Origin: a virus
IMG/VR virus record: IMGVR_UViG_3300040801_002102
Location: 1-29,028 of that record
Strand: one strand, 5' to 3'
Length of the DNA: 29,028 nucleotides
The translations under genes and the position numbers were made by a program. Below are positions 23,437-29,028 of this stretch, in pieces. The notes beneath the pieces were generated by a model that had not been told where the DNA came from, searched no databases, and worked only from the letters and a program-made list of their open reading frames with translations. How positions within the stretch are numbered: position 1 is the first letter of the stretch; every line of letters starts with the position of its first letter.

Positions 23437-25035
23437 TCACTGCTGGGCCCGTGCTTGGATCTGGGCCCGGGCTGCCTCGGGAAGGATCTCGCGCCGCATC
23501 TGAGCCTGCTCGGCCTGCTGGCGCATCTCCTGGATCTCGCGCTCGGACCGGACGAGAGTCGTCTCGTCGATCCCGTGCGCACGGAAGACTTCGACCGCGA
23601 TGTTGCGCAGCTGGAGGATCGGGAGCAGCTGAGGCATCAGCCCGAGCTCCGCGAACGTCCCGATCGCTGAGCGCAGCCGCTGGGCCGACTGCGACCCGGA
23701 CAGCGCATCCATCCCCGTGATGATCTCGAGCTTGACCGTTTCGCGGTCGACCAGCCGCTCCGGGAACCGACCCTCCTTCACCAGGGCCCGCACCGCGTAC
23801 TCCGCGATGTCCCGCTGCGTGTCGCTCAATCCCGCGTACAGGCTCGACTGGGCCCGGTCGAGGGCCTGGGCGAGCTCCAGGATCTCGGTCGCCGTGACGC
23901 GCTCGCCGGCCCGACGCAGGGCGAAGTCGGACAGGAAGAACCGCTCGAGCCGTTGCTCCGCCTGGGCCAACACTCCGCCGGCGAACGACAGGTCAGGCAG
24001 GTGCTCCCGGGCCGAGAACACGAAGAGGTCGTCCGGGTCGCCGACGAAGAAGCCACCGAGGGGCGTCTCCTCGAGGTCTTCGATCCGCGTCCGACTGCCC
24101 GGCCGGACGCCGAACCGCGTCTCGGCGGCGATCCCGCTCGCGGCGACGACGTCCTCGGTCAGGCCCGAGACAGTCTTCAAGTCCCCCAGGATCAGCTCGG
24201 CCGGGGCTCGGCCGTAGAGCTCGTCCTCGATGTCTTCGACCGTGACGGGAATGAGCGGGAAGGGGTCGTTGCCGTCGTAGACGGTCCGCGACTTGGGGAT
24301 CACTTCCGACTCGGTCCGAGGCTCGTCCCAGTAGGTCATGTCGACCTGGTCCGAACTGCCGATCGGAGCGAGATGCTGGTCGATCTCCCACTCGCCGTCG
24401 CCCTGGTAGCGGGCCCAGTGGAACAGGTGGAGACGGACCGGGTCGTAATCGTCCGTCTTCGACTGGCACAGCTTGTCGGCCAGCCGTTTCGCTGCCGGCG
24501 ACTTGAGCGTCCGGCGGTCGACCAGGTCGACCGTGATGAACTCGAGGTACTGCCGCCTGGCGTCCCGGTCCCAGACGAAACTCGACAGGCCCCGCACGCG
24601 CGGCTTGTCGCCCATCCAGTCGATCAGCGCCGAGCCGGCGACCGCCACGTGCTGAACCAGCGTCGGGAACGACCGCCGGATGTTCGCCCGCTCGATGAAC
24701 TCCTGGATCTCGAGCTCGGCGTCCTTGAGGGCCAGGAGCAGCTGAGCCCGGACCCTCTCGTCGTCCTGGGCCTCCGCCGGCAGGACGATCGACAGCTGAT
24801 GGAAGGGCTGCCCGGCCGGCAGGATCCCCGCCGTCACCTTGCCGCTCATCTCGACCAGGCCCCGCGCGCCCGTACTGTTCCAGTCGCCCGTCAGGACGCG
24901 CTCGGAAGTCGTCCCCGGCTCGGGGTACAGGTACGGCAGGGTGAGCCGGCTGATCTTCCGCGCGGTGTCGAGGTACTGCCGACGAGGCCGTGCGAGCTCG
25001 TGCATCCTCGCCGCGCACGTCTGCTCGGGGGTCAT
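23437..25035 (-). CDS. Portal / head-tail connector (gp8-like)
   Basis: A 532-aa dodecameric ring protein at the capsid vertex through which DNA enters and leaves (T7 gp8 is 536 aa). Family signs: an N-terminal LTLPYLYPEP segment followed by STGARGLVEMSGKVTAGILP (T7: VGARGLNNLASKLMLALFP), a central YGRAPAELILGDLKTVSGL (T7: YGRSYIEEYLGDLRSL), and the strongly conserved RRAGERVTATEI (T7: QRTGERVTAEEI) near residue 385. The C-terminus is Gln-rich and helical. The ATG forms an ATGA overlap with the stop of the 126-aa gene. Complete, with no sign of damage. Confidence 0.96.
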   Translation of the reverse strand: MTPEQTCAARMHELARPRRQYLDTARKISRLTLPYLYPEPGTTSERVLTGDWNSTGARGLVEMSGKVTAGILPAGQPFHQLSIVLPAEAQDDERVRAQLLLALKDAELEIQEFIERANIRRSFPTLVQHVAVAGSALIDWMGDKPRVRGLSSFVWDRDARRQYLEFITVDLVDRRTLKSPAAKRLADKLCQSKTDDYDPVRLHLFHWARYQGDGEWEIDQHLAPIGSSDQVDMTYWDEPRTESEVIPKSRTVYDGNDPFPLIPVTVEDIEDELYGRAPAELILGDLKTVSGLTEDVVAASGIAAETRFGVRPGSRTRIEDLEETPLGGFFVGDPDDLFVFSAREHLPDLSFAGGVLAQAEQRLERFFLSDFALRRAGERVTATEILELAQALDRAQSSLYAGLSDTQRDIAEYAVRALVKEGRFPERLVDRETVKLEIITGMDALSGSQSAQRLRSAIGTFAELGLMPQLLPILQLRNIAVEVFRAHGIDETTLVRSEREIQEMRQQAEQAQMRREILPEAARAQIQARAQQ

Positions 25036-25412
25036 AGGCTGAGGTTCAACGGTTCGACGAGCGGGTCGAGAAGATCACCGACCGACATCGACGACTTCTT
25101 CCGGATCCGAGGATCGGCGGCATAGCGGGACAGGACACGGTCCGCAGAACCTGCGCCGAAACCTTCCGCACCGGGGTCGAACACCGAAGGGACCGGAGCC
25201 TCTTTCGGCTTGTCGCCGAACAGCATCGCCGTCTCGGTGGCGGCGTCCTCGAAGGGGTCGAACGGGTCGTCCTGGAAGGTCATCAGGTTGAAGGCCACCT
25301 CGAACGGGGCCTGGACCCAGTCGTCCAGCGGACCCAAGGCATCGTCGAGCGGTTCGAGGACGTAGTCCTGGAACGCATCGCCCACGTCCTCGAAGAAGTC
25401 GTCGACGCACAT
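25032..25412 (-). CDS. Small protein upstream of portal, possible gp7.3-like
   Basis: A 126-aa protein directly upstream of portal, the position of T7 gene 7.3 (a 99-aa virion protein used in tail assembly and host range). It is acidic, with a helical N-terminus (CVDDFFEDVGDAFQDYVLEP), Phe- and Asp-rich turns, and a distinctive end (DPRIRKKSSMSVGDLLDP...LNLSL). T7 gp7.3 ends with a similar KKSLSV...INI pattern. That short likeness and the position are the only basis for the suggestion. I chose the ATG at 25412, which has an AAGGGGG site 6-7 bases ahead and lies two bases after the previous stop; the longer frame upstream is a shadow. It overlaps portal by ATGA. Confidence 0.7.
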   Translation of the reverse strand: MCVDDFFEDVGDAFQDYVLEPLDDALGPLDDWVQAPFEVAFNLMTFQDDPFDPFEDAATETAMLFGDKPKEAPVPSVFDPGAEGFGAGSADRVLSRYAADPRIRKKSSMSVGDLLDPLVEPLNLSL

Positions 25413-25414
25413 CG

Positions 25415-25627
25415 TCAGCCCCCCTTCCGGGCCGGCAGCCCATCTTCGATCCAGCGGCGGATGAGCTCGATCAGCTCGAGTCGAGCCGCTTGCACGTACG
25501 CCGCTCGGTCGACCGCCGTGGGACCGCCGATCTGGTGGAGCTGGGCCAGTGTCGGCGCGCTCGCCGACACGTGCTCCTCGAGCGCGTCGAGCAACGGCAC
25601 GAGCTCCGGCCGGGCCGTTCGGGCCAA
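25415..25627 (-). CDS. Small helical protein of unknown function (about 70 aa)
   Basis: A short helical protein between the exonuclease and the 126-aa gene. The clearly protein-like part runs from ARPELVPLLDALEEHV through AYVQAARLELIELIRRWI to PARKGG, two or three amphipathic helices. No ATG is available. I place the start at TTG 25627; GTG 25600 is the main alternative, and the frame is also open further upstream inside the exonuclease gene. Translation is probably coupled to the exonuclease, whose stop is at 25650. Its own stop is two bases from the next ATG. Real gene likely, start uncertain, function unknown. Confidence 0.55.
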   Translation of the reverse strand: MARTARPELVPLLDALEEHVSASAPTLAQLHQIGGPTAVDRAAYVQAARLELIELIRRWIEDGLPARKGG

Positions 25628-25647
25628 CGGCCGGTGGTCCGCGTGCG

Positions 25648-26457
25648 TCAGGCGGAGGGCGCGGCCGTGGGGACCGTCTCCGCGTTGGACTCGGGATCGT
25701 GAAGATCGTTCGGCGGCTGCCACAGGTGTACCGAAGCTCCTTCGGGGTCGTACTCCCCTGGCCGAAGGATACGCGCCAGCCGGGCCTGCACAAGGGCGTC
25801 CTCTTCCGTCAAGCCCTGCTTGCGGTACAGGAGCACGATCCGCTCCCACCCAGGACGTCCAGTCCCAAACTTGGACACCTCCTTCTCGGCCCCCGTAGCT
25901 CCCACCCTGGGGCAGCCGGGGTACCCATCGGTCGAGTCACCCGCGAGGATCTGCCGGTAGAAGGCCTCGTCCGCCGCCGCCTCCGACACGTTCAGGAGCA
26001 CGTCGTTCCGGAGGAGCCAGCCCGGGACGGTCAGCAGGTCCTTGTCCTTCGAGACCCGTACCTGGCGTTCGAGCGGGAAGTCCGGCACGCCGAGGCCGAG
26101 CACGTCGTCGGCCTCGAGCCCCGGCAGCTCCCGGGTCCAGTACAGCATCCGGAGGTAGTCCCGCACGTGGTGGAAGCCCGCAGGTTTGCGGTCCCGTCGG
26201 TTGGCCTTGTACCCCGGGAACAAGGTCCGCCGGTACCCCTCGTCGGAGGGGCACGAGAACGCCAGGCACGCCCGGTCGGCACCCGCCAGGTCCAGGATGC
26301 GGTGGATCTCCTCCACGATCTGCCCGACGACCTCCCGGACAGGGGTATGTAGGAAGACCTGCCCGTCGTGCTCCAGGTCGGCCTGGCAGCCGGCGGTGTA
26401 GGTGTGCACGAGCTCGTCAGCCTCGATCAGGGCGACGTCGAACCTCCGGTTCCGCAT
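25648..26457 (-). CDS. 5'-3' exonuclease (T7 gp6-like, FEN/PIN family)
   Basis: A 269-aa nuclease that in T7 removes RNA primers and degrades host DNA during replication and recombination. The match to gp6 runs the whole length: FPGYKANRRDRKPAG (T7: PNYKANRKAVKKPVG), LEADDVLG (T7: LEGDDVMG), VSKDKDLLTVPG (T7: SCDKDFKTIPN), LAGDSTDGYPG (T7: KGDITDGYSG), and an end QARLARILRPGEYD...LWQPP (T7: GQMARILRFNEYN...YLWRP). The acidic metal ligands are present, although the first N-terminal acid reads Glu in IEAD where T7 has Asp in MDGD. I start at the ATG that overlaps the polymerase stop as TAATG; a GTG six codons earlier is also open. Confidence 0.95.
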   Translation of the reverse strand: MRNRRFDVALIEADELVHTYTAGCQADLEHDGQVFLHTPVREVVGQIVEEIHRILDLAGADRACLAFSCPSDEGYRRTLFPGYKANRRDRKPAGFHHVRDYLRMLYWTRELPGLEADDVLGLGVPDFPLERQVRVSKDKDLLTVPGWLLRNDVLLNVSEAAADEAFYRQILAGDSTDGYPGCPRVGATGAEKEVSKFGTGRPGWERIVLLYRKQGLTEEDALVQARLARILRPGEYDPEGASVHLWQPPNDLHDPESNAETVPTAAPSA

Positions 26458-28472
26458 TAGTGAGTCTCGCTCCACGAGGTCCCGACCTTGACCTCGCCGT
26501 TCAGGTGAACCGGCAGACGGAGCAGACGCTCCGCGCGCCGTAGGGCGACGAAGAACGAAGTCTCGAGCGTAGGTACGTGGTCGGGGTCGACCTCGCTCTG
26601 AGCCTCGTCGTGCGTGTGGAGCACCAGGTCCCAGTCTCGTCCGCGCAGGCTACCCCGCCGCTCCGCCTCGGCCACGAAGAACACCGTGATCGCCTTCACG
26701 ACGATCGCCCCCCACGACTGGTTCTTCGTGTTCAGGGCCGCGTTGTCCTTCCGGATCCGCACGGGCCGGCCGTCGACTGCCGTCAGGTAGCCTCGCATCG
26801 CCTCCTGCTTGAGGTGGGCGATCAGGTTGGCGACGCCCGGGATGCCCTTCTCGAGCCGCTGGCGGAAGACCTCGCCACGCAGGCCGTAGCATCCCCAGTA
26901 CCACGGGGCCTCGACCGTCCGGCCCTTCTTCCGGAACCGCTCGACGTAGGCCCTCTGGTGGGCCCGGTACTTCCGAAACTCCTTCCGTGCGATCGAAAGG
27001 CACGCGTCCTTTGGCGGGAGCGGCACGTGCGATCCGAGCGTGGCATCGCCACACCCGTACAGCCAGGCGTAGACCATCGTCTTCGCAGTGTCGCGGACGA
27101 GCTTCTTGGCCTCGCTCTCGGCGACCCCTGAACGGAGGAGCGACGGTAGCCACCAGTCGACCAGCCCGAGCGCCGTGGCCGTCAGCCAGTGGAGGTCGTG
27201 GTCGGAGTAGGTCTCCCCCTCGTTCTGGACGAGCTCGAGGAACCGGCCGTCATCGTACGGCTGGAGTAGGCAGCCGAGGCCGACCAGCTCCAGGCGCGCG
27301 ATGTCCCAGCCGAGCAGCTGCCACCCGGGCTTCGACACGAACCCCTGACGGATCTGTCGACCACGCTCCCCCCGACGCCAAATGTTCCCGACGTTCGGCG
27401 TGTAGTGCGAGCAGCGGTGCGTGACCGTACCGTTGTGGTCGATCGTCGACCGCAACCGCCCGTCCGGACTCACGACATCCAGGTAGCCTTGGCCGGAGTG
27501 GGAGTGTAGGTACGCGACTGCCTTGCTGACCTCGCGGTAGTTGGCGAACTCCGACGCCTCGGGCCACGGCAGGCCGCGTAGCACCCGGGCTTCGGTCAGA
27601 GGGTTGCCCGCATCCGTGAACTCGACGGGCTTCCATTCGTACTTCTTGGTCAGGTAGTCGACGATGTGGTTCGCGCTGTTCGGGTTGAACTCGACCTTCT
27701 CGACCTCGAAGGGTCCGGGCTTCAACAGGCCTCGTTCGGCCCGGGGCGCCCGCCCCTTCGTGGGGTAGCGGTGCCCGTACGGCCCGGTCCAGTAGGCCCG
27801 CTTGCTCGTCTGCCGCTCGAACGGCGGTACCCCCCGAGTCAGCTTGTCGTACAGGCCTGCCTGCTCAGCCTCGAGCTCGATCAACAGCTTCTCGAGGTAT
27901 GGCACGTCGAGCTGGACGCCGATCCGGTTCCGCCGCTCGAGGATCTGAGCGAACCGCGACTCGAGGCCTCGAGCGAGCGGGTTGTTGGCGATGCCCGGAG
28001 CGTGCTGCTGGAGCCAGCGCCACACCTCTCGAAGGGTCCGCGTGTCCTGCTCGCAGTAGTCGAGCATCGCGGGGTCCCAACGAGTCCAGTCGGTCGGTTG
28101 GAGCTCTAGGGCCTTCTCGGCCCCGACCCGCACGCCCCAGGCGGCCAGGCTATGCCGCTCGTGACGGACCTTGTCGGGGTAGTGGACCTCGACCTTCGGA
28201 GCATCGGGCCATGCGGCCTTGCACAGCACGCGCACGTCGACCGCGCCTCCCGCCCGGTAGTCCGGGTCCTTCGACGCGAGCACCCGCTCGTCGTAGGCGA
28301 AGCCGTTGAAGGCGGCCCGAGGCTTCCCCCGGACCGCCGCGTAGAACGCCTCGAGCTCGTGGGACCGGTAGCGAACGACCTCGTCGGTAGTCAGGTCGAT
28401 CGTGACGGCACACCAGACGCGCATGTCCGGGCGCACGTCGAGTCCGTCGGCCTCGAGGTCGTACAAGATCAT
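26457..28472 (-). CDS. DNA polymerase, family A (T7 gp5-like)
   Basis: A 671-aa replicative polymerase with a proofreading domain. The exonuclease has ExoI YDLEADG (Asp5, Glu7, same numbers as T7), ExoII FNGFAYD (Asp61) and ExoIII YCEQD (Asp143), all intact. Polymerase motifs are A, GWDIARLEL (Asp390); B, RDTAKTMVYAWLYG (Lys464, Tyr468, Tyr472), with the T7-type Tyr at the Tyr526 position; and C, THDEAQ (Asp622, Glu623). The C-terminus ends GTSWSETH, like GPNWAICH in T7, whose final His contacts the helicase system. The thumb region before FNPNSANHI is about 25 residues shorter than the T7 segment that binds thioredoxin. The ATG overlaps the upstream stop as ATGA, with no clear ribosome binding site. 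Confidence 0.97.
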   Translation of the reverse strand: MILYDLEADGLDVRPDMRVWCAVTIDLTTDEVVRYRSHELEAFYAAVRGKPRAAFNGFAYDERVLASKDPDYRAGGAVDVRVLCKAAWPDAPKVEVHYPDKVRHERHSLAAWGVRVGAEKALELQPTDWTRWDPAMLDYCEQDTRTLREVWRWLQQHAPGIANNPLARGLESRFAQILERRNRIGVQLDVPYLEKLLIELEAEQAGLYDKLTRGVPPFERQTSKRAYWTGPYGHRYPTKGRAPRAERGLLKPGPFEVEKVEFNPNSANHIVDYLTKKYEWKPVEFTDAGNPLTEARVLRGLPWPEASEFANYREVSKAVAYLHSHSGQGYLDVVSPDGRLRSTIDHNGTVTHRCSHYTPNVGNIWRRGERGRQIRQGFVSKPGWQLLGWDIARLELVGLGCLLQPYDDGRFLELVQNEGETYSDHDLHWLTATALGLVDWWLPSLLRSGVAESEAKKLVRDTAKTMVYAWLYGCGDATLGSHVPLPPKDACLSIARKEFRKYRAHQRAYVERFRKKGRTVEAPWYWGCYGLRGEVFRQRLEKGIPGVANLIAHLKQEAMRGYLTAVDGRPVRIRKDNAALNTKNQSWGAIVVKAITVFFVAEAERRGSLRGRDWDLVLHTHDEAQSEVDPDHVPTLETSFFVALRRAERLLRLPVHLNGEVKVGTSWSETH

Positions 28473-29028
28473 CGGTTGTCGCCGAGCCGGATGAATCCGA
28501 AATGCGTGTTCGTACCCACCGAGTAGGCCGCCCCCGAGGCTGACGCGTGTCGGAGGGTCGAGGCCTCGAACTCATCGTTGAGGGCGCACTCGATCACCCG
28601 GATGAACCGGCTCGACGAGATGGGGGCCAGGCCGCCCGCGACCAGCGACTCCGCGCCGCCCAGGTAGGCCACGGCCGGCGTGGGCACGACCTTCGAGATA
28701 CGCAGGGACAGGCCCACGTAGGGGTCGAGCGACTGGTAGCTGAGACCCCCGTGAATCAAGTACGTGCCGGCCCGATCGCACCTGAACCGCCCGGACCCGA
28801 GCAGCGTGAACGTGTTTGTGTCCTGGTGCGACGTGATCGTGAACGGCATGACCGTCGGGTTGGTCGCGTTGATGTTCGGACCGGGCGCCACCCGGAACAA
28901 GGCGTACGGGTTGGCCTTCTGGAGCTCCGCGATGTCCGACTGGATCGACAGCACGTCGGACTGGAGCGTCGACACGTCGGACTGGAGCGTCGACACGTCG
29001 GACTGGAGCGTCGACACGTCGGACTGGA
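28469..29028 (-). CDS. C1q-like trimeric fibre protein, N-terminus beyond the window
   Basis: At least 185 codons, open to the window edge. The visible N-terminal part is a coiled coil of identical heptads (VSTLQSD) that decays into VLSIQSDIAELQ and leads to a C-terminal domain of about 145 residues. That domain (FTITSHQDTNTFTLLGSGRF, CDRAGTYLIHGGLSY, then LSLRISK and a closing GFIRLG) resembles the C1q/TNF-like jelly roll found in phage head or tail fibres, where trimers bind surfaces. A GTG at 29017 is only an internal heptad codon, not a convincing start, because the repeat continues to the last base. It overlaps the polymerase ATG by ATGA, an unusual neighbour for a fibre gene. Probably a fibre or head decoration tip. 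Confidence 0.75.
   Translation of the reverse strand, partial: QSDVSTLQSDVSTLQSDVSTLQSDVLSIQSDIAELQKANPYALFRVAPGPNINATNPTVMPFTITSHQDTNTFTLLGSGRFRCDRAGTYLIHGGLSYQSLDPYVGLSLRISKVVPTPAVAYLGGAESLVAGGLAPISSSRFIRVIECALNDEFEASTLRHASASGAAYSVGTNTHFGFIRLGDNR
28953..29028. repeat. Perfect 21-bp tandem repeat at right edge
   Basis: Three identical 21-bp units (28953-28973, 28974-28994, 28995-29015) and 13 bases of a fourth (29016-29028), without a single difference. Each unit encodes one heptad, VSTLQSD, of the coiled coil of the fibre protein. The sequence ends within the array, so the true copy number is unknown. Exact repeats like this can vary in number by slippage and also stop short-read assembly. 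Confidence 0.95.

Noticed and set aside
29015-29017. GTG as the true start of the fibre protein
   Set aside because: It is the Val codon of a repeat unit, and the heptad repeat continues unbroken to the window edge, so the start lies outside.

Overview
The window is a 29 kb GC-rich piece of a tailed double-stranded DNA phage with a T7-type (podovirus) gene set. Every gene I can support is on the minus strand, so the phage reads from right (29028) to left (1). In that direction the order is: a C1q-like fibre protein cut by the window edge, family A DNA polymerase (T7 gp5-like), 5'-3' exonuclease (gp6-like), two small genes, portal (gp8-like), scaffold (gp9-like), a lipoprotein with a C-terminal membrane segment, major capsid (gp10-like), tail tubular proteins A and B (gp11, gp12), four internal virion proteins (gp13, gp14, gp15, gp16-like), a tail protein with an alpha/beta-hydrolase domain where T7 has its tail fibre, a probable small terminase, a small coiled-coil protein, large terminase (gp19-like), and then eleven small genes of unknown function (712-3758).

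Packing is very tight. Most neighbouring genes share ATGA, GTGA, TTGA, TGATG or TAATG stop/start overlaps, which suggests translational coupling over most of the window. The longer gaps lie before the capsid gene (22246-22400), after large terminase (3759-4048), at 2410-2565, and at the left end (1-711). Three of them contain inverted repeats. No tRNA, IS element, CRISPR array, integrase, host gene or convincing intrinsic terminator was seen. Single-subunit RNA polymerase, primase-helicase, SSB and a recognisable endolysin are also absent, so the genome appears incomplete. The right edge ends inside a perfect 21-bp tandem repeat and the left edge lies in a 17-bp tandem repeat, which fits a contig broken or bounded at repeats.

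The virion and replication core is ordinary for T7-like phages, but several accessory parts are not. The 1776-aa gp16-like ejection protein carries a zinc-peptidase signature (HEVGH plus a downstream AEFAAEFF) where T7 gp16 has a lytic transglycosylase. The protein in the tail-fibre position has a serine-hydrolase signature. The lipoprotein between scaffold and capsid has the lipobox plus C-terminal membrane helix layout of unimolecular spanins, which, if right, implies a Gram-negative host. Together these suggest a particle with unusual enzymes for crossing the envelope. All functions are inferred from motifs, gene order and remembered family sequences; no database search was possible.
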